Notes: generated from the sequence alone by a model not told the origin. Positions 22,583 through 34,085 are shown, counted from the stretch's first letter. The stretch is 64,000 nt of DNA from Hyposmocoma kahamanoa (GCF_003589595.1 NW_020654080.1:425432-489431); one strand, 5' to 3'. A program made the numbers and translations.

Positions 22583-22780
22583 GAACACTGTTTTTTTCTT
22601 TGATAGTACCTGTGGCTATGCTTCTGTCTCCAGCCGGCCGGCGCGGTGGCGGAGAGACGAGAATAATTTCTCGCATAATCGCATTGTTTGTGATATCCAG
22701 GGACCTACTTTGACACGATGTCTGCAATGCATGAAAATCCATAATTTGGTTAAAGAGAAGTATCAGCTTCCAAAATTTTC

Positions 22781-23840
22781 ATAATCTCAGTACAGAGTAC
22801 TAAAAAAACCGACCTCAAAAGTTCGTGGAATTACATATAACTACCAAATTTTATTGAAATCGGTTATCGGAAACTGTGCAAACCAGGAGTCATCCCCTAG
22901 TTCGCCACTACACGGAACTTGACACAGGAGATAAGAAAAATCGGTTCTCACTACTCAAAGTGCATCGAGAGAGAAAAACGCATTGAATTAGAGAATAGCA
23001 AAATCAACTATTAAAATAATTGCCCCTTATAATAAAATTTAGGCGCCATTTATAAAAATGAATCTTCATGCCACTCTTAGAGGTGGATAATTTTCTTCAA
23101 AATGAAATGGGACCACTCTAGAAAGAGCGTTTAAGGTCCAAAAGAAGTGTATTCGGGCGATCTGCGGTGCGTGGTTTGACGACAGTTGTAAACCGTTGTT
23201 CAAAAAACTCAACATACTGCCTTTGCCATGTATGTATATTAGGGATATATGTGTATTTGTCAAGACCTATCCTCAATATTTTAAAACACGTGGTGAAATC
23301 ATTCAAAGGCAAACTAGAGCTAAAATCATGAATCTTTTGTACCAACCTCGTTGCCACAAAGCAATTTATAAAAGAAACTGTTTTAACATGTGTGTTATTA
23401 TTTATAATAATTTACCAAGTGAAATTAAATTATTGCAAGGACATACATTTAAATTAAAATTGACAAAATGGCTTTTGACACATTGCTTTTATACTAATAA
23501 AGAATATTTAACTAATAAAGAATATTTAGAATTTTCAAATGCAAATATAAATTAATCCGAAGTGTAATTAATTAATGGTAGAGACTGAACAAGAAATCCT
23601 ATTAATATTTGCACATCTGCTTGCAGATTGAATACAATGTACCTAATTTTATTTAAGACCTATGTAATTACTGTATTCTGGCAAATAAACGTATTCTATT
23701 CTATTCTATTCACTATGGAGGTACCCTCTTTCCAACAAAAAAAGAATCATCAAAATCGGTTCACAAATACCGGAGTTATTGCGTAACATATATTTGTATA
23801 TATATTTGTATATATAAAAACATACAGTCGAATCGCGAAC
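22781..23840 (-). repeat. Family C repeat, copy 1, split by a LINE
   Basis: The left part 22781-23117 (ctcagtacagagtactaaaa through cttcaaaatgaaatggga) and the right part 23711-23840 (ggaggtaccctctttccaac through the gcgtaacata region) rejoin exactly into the order seen in the uninterrupted copy at 25.9 kb. The intervening 23118-23710 is a LINE insertion flanked by cact. Family C carries no coding sequence. Its ends read accgacttcaaaaaaggagg and gaggtcggttttttt. Confidence 0.85.
23118..23710 (+). mobile_element. 5'-truncated LINE inserted in family C
   Basis: A 593 bp insertion between two copies of cact (23114-23117 and 23711-23714). It opens inside a reverse-transcriptase C-terminal frame: LERAFKVQKKCIRAICGAWF, DDSCKPLFKKLNILPLP and on to the stop at 23553-23555. 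The end of the protein carries a duplicated TNKEYL unit. A 3' untranslated region with gcaaataaacg and a tail of attct units (about 23691-23710) follows. Layout and protein pattern are typical of a Jockey-clade LINE copied by target-primed reverse transcription and aborted early. The frame from 23118 to 23555 is intact, suggesting a fairly young insertion. Confidence 0.85.
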
Positions 23841-23918
23841 TTCAGAGAATATTTTCAGTGTCTTGTAGAGATGGCGAAAGCGAAAAAAATTCCGGAGGCG
23901 CATGTTTTAATTTTTAAA

Positions 23919-24126
23919 ACTGCCACCTTGGCCGAACGGCTACCATGCAGGATTGCCACGCAGAGTTCACATGTTCGATTCCCTGGCCGAGAGAAATATT
24001 TGTATGGCCTACATTTATTTCTCTCGTGAGTTTGGGTGTAATTTATGTGTGTCTCCATGGCCCCCGCGACACAGGGTTTTTCTAGTGCGGGGCTATGTTG
24101 AGCGTGTGCGTTATTATTATTATAAT
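23919..24126 (+). repeat. SINE B, copy 4
   Basis: The head tgccaccttggccgaacggc, B box tgttcgattccctggcc, body tctcgtgagtttgggtgtaa and acacagggtttttctagtgc, and a (tta)n tail to about 24125. Full-length by comparison with copy 2. Confidence 0.9.
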
Positions 24127-24639
24127 TTTTCATGACCGTTTTAAAGTCCTGTTTTAAATTCAATAAACTAATTAAAACCAAAATCAATTTTGAAACAGGA
24201 TGTAAATATTTTGAAACAGTCGTTAAAACATGAAACATTTCCCGAAATGGCGCATTCGCCCTTTTTATAAAACACCATCAATTATAAGTATCACCAAGGT
24301 TATTTCCCTAAAGTTTTCAGCAACTCAAGGAATAAAAATAGCCGCTGCGACATCTTGTTGCGAAAGTCGACCCACTCACTATAGATATTACAACACCGGT
24401 GGTAAATGGAGTGCTGTCAGGTCTCGCTGGGCAAGCGGCGGTAATTTAATATTGCACCATTAAGCAGGCACCTCAGTCCTACCTATAACCTAAGTACACT
24501 AACTTCAAAGATATATAGTGCATCAACTTAATTTTGAGAGAAAATTTTAATTCATTTGGGAAGAGCGAAGATTCGTATCTTAAACATCGATTGAATGCGA
24601 ATGTTTAATAGCAACAACACCGTGATCAAACCTGCATGT
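24127..24639. other. Unannotated
   Basis: No repeat or domain recognised between SINE B copy 4 and the LINE at 24.64 kb. Confidence 0.45.
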
Positions 24640-25430
24640 CGAAAAAGATTTTTTTTTTATGTAAAGAAGGAGACAAACGAGCAGACGAGGCATTTGATGG
24701 GAGGTGGTCATCGTTGCCCATTCGTCGGACATTTGCAACACCAGATGAGCTGCCCATGCGTTGCCACCCTTTGAGAGCCCTGTAAACATGTTTTTTGAAG
24801 AACTCCGTGTCATAGTGCAAAGGAAATACTTCATTCCACATCTTGCAGGTTCGAGGAAGGAACAAACGAGATGCCCGCGTGTCTTACAATGCCAGGCATC
24901 TATAAGATGTGTGGAAGGATTCTACTCCTTTTGCGGGAGGTGTGATGTTAGAAACGAGACTGTGGCACCAGGTCGAAAAGTTCCTCAGAGCATTCGAGAG
25001 AGACAACGTGTGTGTTCTGCCGTCTGGCGTTCTGGCTAAGGGGCTCCATACCGTCCGCGAGTTTGGGATCTTGGACAATATGTACAGCCCTACGTTGGAT
25101 GAAGTCAAGTGGGTCAAGCTAGTGTTTGGGAGCTCCTGCCCAGAGATGCGAGCAATAATCCATATGGGGCCGTGCTTGTGATTTATATAACAAAAGTCGG
25201 TGACCTGGTGAGAAGTATTACTTCGCTCTGTTGAGCACTCCGAGCTTTTTTGAAGCCAGTTTAGCTTTGCTCTCCAAATGACTCCGGAACTGGACTTAGT
25301 TCGTAATGTCGTCTCCTGTCACTACTCTTGAAAAACTTGTGCAGTTCCCGTATTGGGCCAACTTGGCAAATTATAGCTTCAACCCTCTCTATAAAGTTGA
25401 CCCTAACCAACATAGGACGTATATTGAATT
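24640..25430 (-). mobile_element. Decayed Jockey/CR1-type LINE, 3' part
   Basis: On the minus strand the frame 24626-24865 carries FLPRTCKMWNEVFPLHYDTE followed by FFKKHVYRALKGWQR, a C-terminal block typical of lepidopteran LINE ORF2 (arginine-rich start, then W-N, then a FF/F-K-K segment). Upstream (24884-25430 on plus coordinates) fragments such as NALRNFSTWCHSLVSN continue in shifting frames. The 3' end is at about 24640 with a T-run on plus (poly-A on minus). Stops and frameshifts make it non-functional. It is a different family from the 9.1 kb LINE, judged by its 3' end. Confidence 0.7.
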
Positions 25431-25879
25431 AATGATGATGAAAGTTCGAAGAGTAACTGTGCTTCACAACAAGCAGTAGTTTTCCTTTGCCTTTTTCTGC
25501 ACAATCCAATCTTTTACGCAATGTTTCCTAATCATATTCAAACATAAATTTTACAAAATATAACTAACCATCGAGTATAAATAATATGAAACTCCTTTAG
25601 CGGTATTAAAAAGTGTTAGGTACCAACATCGAGTATATAACCAGAAATAGAGACGAAATGTCATTTAATTTAGTTGAAAAATTTGAAAACAATTCTGCCA
25701 AATCATTACTGTGACAACTGCGCTCCGATTGGCCGGCCCGAATTCGAAACAATTGACGGGTGTCGTCAATTGTTTAACTTCAGATCAACTAGTTTAACTT
25801 GAGCTTTACTATAATGGACGATAATTGAAAAATTACATAATTTATATTTAATTACCGATGAAATGTGATTCTATTTGTT
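25431..25879. other. AT-rich sequence, nothing recognised
   Basis: No shared repeat, RNA box or coding motif found. Confidence 0.45.
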
Positions 25880-26366
25880 TTTAACCGACTTCAAAAAAGG
25901 AGGAGGTTCTCAATTCGACTGTGTTCTTTTTTTGTTTTTTTTTCTTTTTTTTTTGTATGTATGTTACGCGATAACTCCGGTATTTGTGAACCGATTTTCA
26001 TGATTCTTTTTTGTTGGAAAGGGGGTACTTCCATAGTGGTCCCATTTCATTTTGAAGGAAATCATCCACCTCAAAGGGTGGCTGTTCACGCATGAAGATT
26101 CATTTTTATAAATAGCGCCTGACTTTAATTTAGGAGCAATTACTTTTAGCAATTATTTTGTTGATTTTGCTATTTCTCCATTTCAAGGCGTTTTTCCCTC
26201 GATATACTTTGAGTAGTGTCGTAGTGAGAACCTATTTTTATTATCTCCAGTATCAAGTCCTGTATAGTGGCGAACTAGGGGATATTTCAATGAAACTTAG
26301 CAAATAGACGTAATTCCACGTACTTTTGAGGTCGGTTTTTTTTAGTACTCTGTACTGAGATTATGT
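25880..26366 (+). repeat. Family C repeat, copy 2 (uninterrupted reference copy)
   Basis: It begins tttaaccgacttcaaaaaag, passes a T-rich run (25926-25955), then aactccggtatttgtgaacc, a gaaagggggtacttcc block and agcgcctgactttaattta. It ends with ttttgaggtcggttttttt and tagtactctgtactgagatt. No ORF. Its ends (accgactt... and ...aggtcggt) are near inverted, so a DNA-type origin is possible; no clean target duplication was seen. Confidence 0.8.
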
Positions 26367-29090
26367 AATTAGATGTTTTGCTGGTTTTCCAACACCACCG
26401 AATGGAACAGCCTCCCCGTGGTTAGAGGTATTATCTTTATTACAACAATAAAAGAATATTTTTGGAATATACGGAGACGTACACAAAGGTCAATTGTTGG
26501 TGCTGTACTATTTCAGCTTTCTATTTTATGATTTCACCACAAACGAGAGTTGATATTTAAAAGTGATATCAGAACCATTCGACTGATAAGTTGCCAGGGA
26601 TGGATGGCCCTTATTTCAGGATATACTATATTTCAAACTAAGTATCAAATACTAAAATACACTGTGAAAGCTAGACACATTATACGGTCATTTATGTATG
26701 TTATTTCCTGGAAACTATATTACTCAAAAGTAGAACGAAATGACATCTCATTTCGGCAAAAAAAAACGCGCAGCTAAAATCTACAAAGCAAAATTCGTGA
26801 CTTAATAGCTATTCACAAAAGTAGAAAAGAGTACAAGAAAAATTTGAGTTTAAAACCGTCGTAATAAGCCGCATTATCCTAATCAAAATTTCACCGCTGA
26901 CCGGAAGTAGCCGCCAGCAGATGGCGGGACTTCCTTCTTTTGCCCGACAAAGCGCGATGCGAAAGCTCCAATGCTTTTTACCAGGTTCATGTGCCACTTC
27001 TCCACACCAAAATATACCTTAACCGAGCCTCATAACGCAGAGTGAAACATTCTGTGGTGTTGAAAAAGTTTTTAAAATATTAAAGTAGTTTAAGCAGCGA
27101 TTCTGCGAGGCTAAAAACATTGAAATGAGCTCTGTTCCGCTATTGTTCCGTTATGTTCCTCCGGTTGCTCTGTTTGCCAGTTTTATCGTTATGAAAAGGA
27201 ATACAAAAGTAGAGATGAATGGTGTAAAAAATAAAATAAGGGTGTGTGTATTCTCCAAATACTGTGACGAAAAATTTGACTTTATTTTTAATCTACAAAA
27301 TAATACATGCTGAAATATTCTTACTGTTAATTGTTTTAAACACAAATATCTGTGAAAAGGATTAAAAATCATATCATTGAGAGAAAGGTGAAACAGCACA
27401 AAAAGAGAATGACAAATGTATTCGTACGCACCATCGCACTGCTTCACAAGTATTAAACCAAAATAAAAAAACCTTACAACAGAATAGAAAATAATTTATT
27501 GCAAAAAGAAACATCCATTATGTAAAAGATGGTCAGACAATAAAAGAACAATAGGAAAGAATCTTTTCTATCCATCGAAGCATCCATAATCAAATTTTAG
27601 CATCGCAAGAGGACGTGCAGATCAGTGGACTGCGAGGGAGTCCGCCGCAGCAGAGTGCTTGCATTAATCGAATCTGTCGTTTACTTACCGATTGCCTTTG
27701 TGATATTCTGCCCAGAACATTTCACATTCAGTTTTCCGTTTTCCTTAGAAAATTCAAGTTTGCCTGTTTTCAAAATAATTAATAAAGATATTCTGAAGGT
27801 AAAGTCTGGTAGAGAGTTTCATTTACACCCTGTGTGAAACATTGGAATTTACCAATCATGCGATATTGTCAATTCGGACTTCCTCCAGAGATTATCACGA
27901 AGTGATCATGACTCAGCCAAAGTCAGGACGTCTTACAGGATGGTACTTGTAAACAAATATGTCACACGTAAAAGAAAACCTTATTGCAATGTCTATTCAA
28001 GTGTATTCGTTTCGCGCTCTGCCGGGCACAGAGCCTTCGTCGTCGACGTGGAGATGGCCTGCGAGGTTTTGTGTTCTTTGTATAGTAACATAAATGTTCA
28101 TTCGTATGGATATCAAAAGGATGACGACTCTGGCGGAAAAACACGAAATATTTCTGATATCATGTTTTTGGTAATGGTCAAGATTTTTCTTGTTAGTCGC
28201 TAATAGCGAATGGCAAACAAAAGTGTTCCAAATAATGTTTCTGCCAGCTGGACAGGAAAGACTTCTGAAGTGGACTCTGCCCCTGCTCTTAAGGCAATGA
28301 TTGACAAACCGGCGGCGTAATGGAGGTGACAAATAAAATCTCCCTTAACAGTCTCCATTGTGCCAGTTTCATCAAATAGCGCAATGGTTGACTGGAATCG
28401 ATCTCTCTTATTGCAGCCGATTGGTTGAAATCGACCGAAAGCGGCAATAGGACTACGTATTTTCGATCTATTCTTTCCATTGTCCATCGGATTGACGCAA
28501 TTTGTCGGCTGTTTGCCGATGACTTTTTTACTGTGTCATTATTTCAATTCCCGTTTCCTACATAGGTAGGAATTTTCAATTAAAAATTTATCCAAGCAAT
28601 TAGAGGAAAACTTAATTTGAATTAAAAAAAAGAGTTTATGTGTTTAATTGCCGTCACACACCATTCTACGTCTCTGCTCTATTCATTGTCACCCGTTAGT
28701 TTCTCTTGTTGTATTTTTCATACATATTTTCCTATGTGTAAACGATAGGGAGTAAAACAAATCGACGTAAAGATTGTACTTTATAGGGGTTTCGAAGTCT
28801 CGAAAGTTATACAGGAGATACTCAACATTTTGATATTATTATGTTTGCAAACTCGCAGCCGCGCTCGCTGTCGCCGGTCTAGTGAACTTCCGATAGTTGT
28901 CAATTGAATCACGAACGACGGCGGCGAGGAGGCGCGACAGTGGCGAGGCGGCGGCGACGATGTGGGCGCACGCGCTGCCTCGAGCTCGTATTTTATACAA
29001 AGTCACAGCTTAAGTTCTGTATGAGAATTAAGTTTTGCATGCATTTGGCCTCACACACTTACAAATAGAATGAAATAGAATGTAAAAGAT
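26367..29090. other. Unannotated; GC-rich islet at 28.86-28.99 kb
   Basis: No coding region recognised; open frames at 27125-28487 have no motif I know. The islet at 28855-28985 is rich in cggcggcgaggaggcgcg-type sequence and is the longest GC island in this half of the window. It sits between AT-rich flanks. Confidence 0.45.
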
Positions 29091-29338
29091 GGAGTTCGTC
29101 CAGGGAAGTACTGCCACCTTGCCTATTTCTGCCGCCAAGCAGTAACGCCAGCAATACTGGTAACATACTGGTGAAATTACAGGCACATGGGACTTGTCAA
29201 CTTATGTCTCAGGATGACGGACGCAGAGGCAGTGCCCCTCAGGTCTTTGCGATTTAAAGCTATGTGTGGCACTGCAACTGTTATGGACATGCATGTAGCT
29301 TATCATCAGGCGCATGACTTGATGTTATAAAAAAAAAG
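29091..29338 (+). repeat. Family A repeat, copy 4 (good copy)
   Basis: It reads ggagttcgtccagggaagta, tatttctgccgccaagcagt, ggtgaaattacaggcacatg, tcaacttatgtctcaggatg, tttgcgatttaaagcta and ends gacttgatgttataaaaaaa. A poly-A-like end suggests retroposition. No coding sequence. Confidence 0.85.
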
Positions 29339-29360
29339 TTTTAAAATTCACTGAATGTGT

Positions 29361-29500
29361 TGAGTTCTTTGGCTTTCGTGATTGATACATATTATAAATG
29401 TAACTAGTTTTTTGGATCGAAATCTCGTATATTTATTTGTTGCTGACGCCAGACCTGACGAAAACGGAACGTTGGTTTGTTTAAAAATAAATTGTTTTTA
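29361..29500 (+). mobile_element. Penelope-like terminal unit, degenerate, copy 2
   Basis: A reversed tail (gttgagttctttggctttcg, compare the reverse complement of gaaaacctaagaactcg) is joined to a forward segment with acctgacgaaaacggaacgt and tggtttgtttaaaaataaa. This head-to-head layout equals that of the copies at 46.1, 53.3 and 59.5 kb. Here CTGACGA (29455-29461) fits the first conserved box of a hammerhead ribozyme, while the GAAAC box is altered. Confidence 0.55.
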
Positions 29501-29830
29501 TTTATTGAACGTTCTTAAATTTGTAACTGACTATGATTATATTTTTTTTATGTTTCTACATTATGATTGTGTGATATGGTGTTGTGTATATTTCATTTAT
29601 TTTGTTTTTTGTTTTTGTCCAAATACGTTAAAAATTTGTATCGTTTACAAGTTATCTATGTTTACTGTTTTTTATTTTTGTTTCTATTTAGAAGTATAAC
29701 GAACTCTTCTTCACCACGCTACGTTTGAATTTTGTAAAGTTTCAGGCAAAAAATATTAAATAACTAGGGTCACCTAGTCGCGCATTAAGAAATATATAGC
29801 AGTCTAAAACATTACATTTACAAATCGATT
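29501..29830. other. T-rich low-complexity sequence
   Basis: The 105-codon frame at 29382-29699 is almost all F, Y, C, L and V from T-rich codons and starts at a TTG/ATT-type position. I regard it as a composition artefact. Confidence 0.5.
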
Positions 29831-29869
29831 TTGACAGCTAACCGCCATGAAGTGCCATGGAACGTGAAT

Positions 29870-30262
29870 ATGTCAGAAATCCCCGATGCAAATAAGTATT
29901 ACATTACAGCTTCTCACATACGTGATATGTCAACATATCCCTCAACGAAACTTACAAAGATCTTTTCCGGCAGTGCAAATATTGTCCCGCGTCAGATACG
30001 AATCGCGATCAAGCATGATATTGCCATGAACCCTTCTGCCTGCTGCCTCCGCTGCCCCGGGGACATCAGGGCATTGGGCGGGTTGATTTCTTCCGATTCA
30101 ATGGAGTTTATTGGACTGGCTGATTCTTGTCTCGAACTAAATATGTGTATGGGCAAATATTTTGCAGAAAAGGAAGGAAGGAGCAAATACACCGAAATAG
30201 TTGTTGTAAACAGAAATATTGGGTCCAGTTTATATAAAAATGGTTTCTATACTTTTATATAA
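29870..30262 (+). CDS. Orphan ORF of 130 codons, function unknown
   Basis: An open frame from ATG (29870-29872) to TAA (30260-30262); the frame stays open upstream to 29831. The protein begins MSEIPDANKYYITASHIRDM. It has a cysteine-containing middle (NPSACCLRCPGDIRALGG), then SDSMEFIGLADSCLELNMCM, and ends in GSSLYKNGFYTFI. Its base composition (about 30000-30150) is clearly richer in G and C than its flanks, and it is not repeated elsewhere in the window. I do not recognise a domain, signal peptide or membrane segment, and it does not resemble the LINE, Penelope or Tc1 proteins nearby. An acceptor-like ttttgacag lies at 29829-29837. It could be a terminal exon of a host gene, a captured sequence, or a chance ORF. 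Expression is unproven. Confidence 0.35.
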   Translation: MSEIPDANKYYITASHIRDMSTYPSTKLTKIFSGSANIVPRQIRIAIKHDIAMNPSACCLRCPGDIRALGGLISSDSMEFIGLADSCLELNMCMGKYFAEKEGRSKYTEIVVVNRNIGSSLYKNGFYTFI

Positions 30263-30595
30263 AACGCTGCGTAAGGAAAGATTCCTTTTCTGATAGAGCT
30301 AATTGCTATTAATTATCAATAATTGATGTAAACGTTGATAGTCCTGCTATTATATAAGGCAGTTATCACTTCAGACGTAGTATAATGGAATTCGGTTCAT
30401 TGTTTACGTGATTTGCTTTGCTAAGGTATAATTACGCGTTGTATCCTAATCACTAAAGAAACGTTTACTGGGCTATCTATGAATCATATTAACAAGTCTC
30501 AATGTTATTGGTAGGTCAATGGTCGCAATCATGGTTTCTTTGTTTACAATGTCACGTCAGTTTACCAGCTCAAATAGGTGAGGTCGCGTTAGAAT
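30263..30595. other. Unannotated
   Basis: AT-rich sequence with no recognised feature. Confidence 0.45.
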
Positions 30596-30770
30596 CTGCT
30601 TCCGTGGCCGAATGGTTACCATGCCGGACTGCCATGCAGAGGTCTCGGGTTCGATTTCCGGGCCGGAAGAAATATTTGTATAGTCTACATTTATTTCCGT
30701 CGGTTTGTGGTTCTCTATGTGTGTGTCAATGGCACCTGCGATACAGGGTTTTCCTAGTGCGAGCATTAAA
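30596..30770 (+). repeat. SINE B, copy 5 (3' end missing)
   Basis: The head cttccgtggccgaatggtta has an intact A box, the B box gggttcgatttccgggcc is intact, and the body runs through tgtgtgtcaatggcacctgc to cagggttttcctagtgcgag. The usual end and (tta)n tail are absent. Confidence 0.85.
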
Positions 30771-31526
30771 ACAAAAATTCGAGAGGCGCATTTAGTGTTA
30801 CTTACTTGGAAAAAGAACAAGCGCGGCCGCTTCCTGCAAACTTACCGTGTGAAATTTAAAATCCGTGTTAACCTGAACCTAGTGCCTATAAAGCAACCCA
30901 CGACAATAAAACACTCCAAAAATCATGTCTTTAACCACTCTTACAATCGCCGTAAACACCAAAAACAAAGCGGTTTTCCACCAATGTTTAGTTTCCGCCG
31001 AGCAAAGGTCGGCTCGGGGGAGCCCTGTGAAATTAATTACAATTAGAACGGTCGTGTGGACCTCTAATTGCCTCGATTAATCATAGCCTTACATAGAAAG
31101 AGACGTGTATATTGTGCTTTTCCCTGAGAAAAGGTCGCGTGCTCAGAAAGAAGGAATACTTTATACGATATCTTCGAAAAGTAGTAAAAAGCTTCTGGTC
31201 CACTTGATGCCTCACGTCCGGTCCTTTATTTACTCTTTATACAAAAGTAGCAAGGTAGCGTGAAATAAAATTTCAGTACAAGACATACCCATGTGAATCG
31301 TCGACAAAACTATCCGAGAAATGTTAACTGAAGATGTCTGCAGTGTTAACAGATTGTGTAAGAGCCGTTACTGTTGTAGAGTAGTTACTAGTTACAAATT
31401 GGTTAAAGATAAGATCGTGTTGGCATCGGCGTAGTAAGCTACTTAGAGAAGTGATCAGCACCGTCTGTCGACGTAGATTGCAGTTTCGTTCCTCAGACCC
31501 TAATACTATTGGTTGAAGAAATATTT
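30771..31526. other. Unannotated
   Basis: No recognised repeat or gene. Confidence 0.45.
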
Positions 31527-31969
31527 ATGAATTAAATTTTTATTGAATTGATATTCAATTATTTTTTGTGAAATTACTCCACTAGTTTGTTATAATTATT
31601 AATACAAAGATCGAACACTCAGAAAAAACACTCAGAAAAAATTATTTCGATCCGGTCGGATTCAAACCGACGTCTTCTTGCATACCGTGCCAGACGCTAT
31701 ACCAAACTAAGCCACGGAACGAACCAACGGACCTCACGAATTTTTCAATGTGCTTGCGTCGTGTCTTTGTACTTGGCCTTTCAACGACTTTTTAGTCGTA
31801 GCGCCATCTATGAGAAATCTATTGCAGATTTATCACCCAGTTAGTACCTTTACAGCTACCAGTCCTGGCGAGAGATGTCGCTATTCACTGTATTAATTAA
31901 CTAACTGGGATCGAAGGAATTTTTTCTGAGTGTTTTCCTGAGTGTTCGATCCTTGTATTAATAATTAAT
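31527..31969 (-). mobile_element. Family D retroposon, copy 1 (tRNA-like core between inverted repeats)
   Basis: Plus-strand order: an AT-rich outer segment (31534-31594, attgaattgatattcaatta, then actccactagtttg), a left inverted repeat (about 31595-31652, attaatacaaagatcgaaca), a core, and a right inverted repeat (about 31908-31965, ending gatccttgtattaataatt). The core carries a tRNA-like unit on the minus strand (31648-31718: A box tggcttagtttggtatagcg, B box cggtttgaatccgacc). The minus-strand core also contains tagatggcgctacgac and ggtagctgtaaaggta. gaaatattt at 31518-31526 and 31970-31978 may be the target duplication. Compare copies at 53.8 and 63.2 kb. Confidence 0.75.
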
Positions 31970-32610
31970 GAAATATTTCTTTTCAATAAAGCTTGGGCTT
32001 GTTGAAAGTTATTTAATATTAGTTCATGGCATCTTTTCACGTGTAAGCCACTTGCAGTTTCGCGTTGGAAGGAGCAAATGCAAAGGTTGTGTTTTTGAGG
32101 AAGGATAATAAATTAGATTATGAAATTGGTTAATTAACGGCCGGGACATGGGTTCAAGTCCGGAGTGCCAACTCCACAGAATCGATGTTATTTGTGCTCT
32201 CTAATAATTTGTATTAATTTTACAGAAAAAAATGTTCTTAAATTGAATATGTTGTTCTGTGTTTAAAGATAATTTGTTTCCTACCCTTATATTAAGTCGT
32301 AGCATAAAGTGCGACTAAAATGATTTAGATTACAGTTTCCTTAAAAAAACCTTAAACAAAATAGCGTACGTATGGTTTCACTATTGGTAGTCACTGTAAT
32401 AACTTCGAACGTTGTTTAGTTTCTCAAATTACTGAAAAATCTTATAGCCATTTTATACTTTGTTTAGTCGACAGGGGGCGGGCGCGGGCGCGGGTTCGGG
32501 TGCGGCGCATTCCACAAATATGCAAAGAGATTAATTATACGCCACCGACGTCGCTGCAGGCTTGTTTTATGGGGTACATAAACTTTTCCCATTAAAAAGC
32601 GATGCTTTAT
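31970..32610. other. Unannotated; tRNA-like box and GC islet
   Basis: A B-box-like gggttcaagtccggagtgcc at 32150-32170 suggests a SINE remnant without a clear A box. A GC islet at 32470-32510 (gggggcgggcgcgggcgcgg) is followed by acaaatatgcaaagagatta. No gene seen. Confidence 0.4.
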
Positions 32611-32904
32611 TTATAGGGGTAAATCGATGTTTACTTTTTTAATTTCTCCTGAAGTGGGTCGGCAGTTATTTATTGCAACCAACTCTCCTAAAGCAATGAG
32701 TATACCTTTTTTCTTTTTTTCTCTCTCCATACCTCTCATTATGTGCCACTTAGGTTCTATCTTTAGGTGCGCGTCTAGCTCGTCTCTCAATCGACGCTTT
32801 GGCCTGCCGCGTGGTTGCTTTATATCTTTGGGGACCCATTCTGTAGTGGCGTGGCCTTCGCCTACGACTCGTCTCATATGCGGCAGACGAGTATACCTAT
32901 TCAA
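32611..32904 (-). mobile_element. RTE-type LINE C-terminal fragment
   Basis: The minus-strand frame holds GHATTEWVPKDIKQPRGRPK followed by RRLRDELDAHLKIEPKW. The R-G-R-P-(K/R)-R-(W/L)-x-D-(D/E)-L order followed by a tryptophan is the C-terminal signature of RTE-like LINE polymerases. The N-terminal domains are missing and the conserved W after RR is replaced by L. No tail seen. Confidence 0.6.
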
Positions 32905-33799
32905 TCATATAGTCACATTTAACGGATACAATTGTTGCAACTTAACATTATGCGTTAAGTTCAGAGATAATTTATTCTCATTAAGACAATTGTCACTTAT
33001 ATATAAGAACTTAAAAACCAATCAGTAAATTAACAATATTCTACTTCAAGCCATTGTACCATATAGTATATAAATGATGATGGTACGAACAACTCGATGA
33101 TTTTTTATACAAACACAACTTTGGAGTTAAACTGTGTACAAATTTACTTCCTTTATTAAATAGTTGTCATTATTATATAAATTGAATACTCATTTCAGTG
33201 GTGCATACAATTTAGATTTAAATAGATAAACTAAATGTCTCCGCATCCTTTATATTTGAGGGCAGTTTGTTCAAGGTCAAATATTTGTTAGAAAATTGAT
33301 TTAAATTGACTAAATATTCAAAACCAGGGACAACAAATCGCACGCGTAACTAAGTACCGACTAGATACCCTATTGAGTAAATAACTTTCTTTGAGACTGT
33401 ATCATTCCATTCCCACTCAATACATTCCTTAGAAAAGACGCCGCCGCGGCGCGCGCCTCCGGCGGAGGAGCTGCGGACGCGCAAAGACGTTCGCTAATGC
33501 AATTTTCACTGAATAAAACGACGCGAATCGACTCAATATATTCACCGAGTTGCCGCTGTTTCCTTGGAAAACGCCGTAGCAGAAATTTTGTTAAACATTT
33601 TTGTTAACAGTATATTTATATATATGTCGGAGTAAAACCGTAAAGGGAGATGTTGAGGGAAATCCGACGTCACTGATTGTGTCAGGAATTACTTGATACT
33701 TGGCCTATTCACTTTTCGTTCTCAATCCATTGAGCCGGTGAATAATAACGTCAGTGATTACAATTAATTCGTTTATTCGCTTTTCACAATTATTACTTC
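32905..33799. other. Unannotated; GC islet at 33.44 kb
   Basis: No gene seen. The islet at 33437-33480 (ccgccgcggcgcgcgcctcc) contains a short perfect palindrome gcctccggcggaggag-like arm. Confidence 0.45.
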
Positions 33800-34085
33800 T
33801 TTTTTTTTATACCATGAAGTGACAGGTCGAGCAAGTCGTGCGCCTGATGGTAAGCGACACGCCTGTCTATAACACTTGCAGTGCCACTCAGAGCTTTAAA
33901 TCGCAAAGATCTGAGAAGCACTGCCACTGCGCCCGTCACCCTGAGACATAAGATGACGTACCTGTAATTTCACCAGCACTTACCCTTCAAAACCGGAACA
34001 CAGTAATGCTGACATTACTGCTTGGCGGCAGTAATAGGTAAGGTGGCAGTACTTCCCTGGACGAACTCTTACACATGGAGCCCTA
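33800..34085 (-). repeat. Family A repeat, copy 5 (near full length)
   Basis: The most complete reverse copy: a poly-T start, gtgacaggtcgagcaagtcg, cgcctgatggtaagcgacac, gagctttaaatcgcaaagat, aaccggaacacagtaatgct and acttccctggacgaactctt, with cacatggagccct at the end. It defines the family as about 280-300 bp. Confidence 0.9.

Noticed and set aside
24761..25181. Plus-strand ORFs of about 90 codons
   Set aside because: They are antisense to a decayed LINE whose recognisable protein motifs lie on the minus strand.
29382..29699. 105-codon hydrophobic ORF
   Set aside because: Made almost entirely of T-rich codons, with no ATG-led start context or motif, in low-complexity sequence next to a Penelope terminus.
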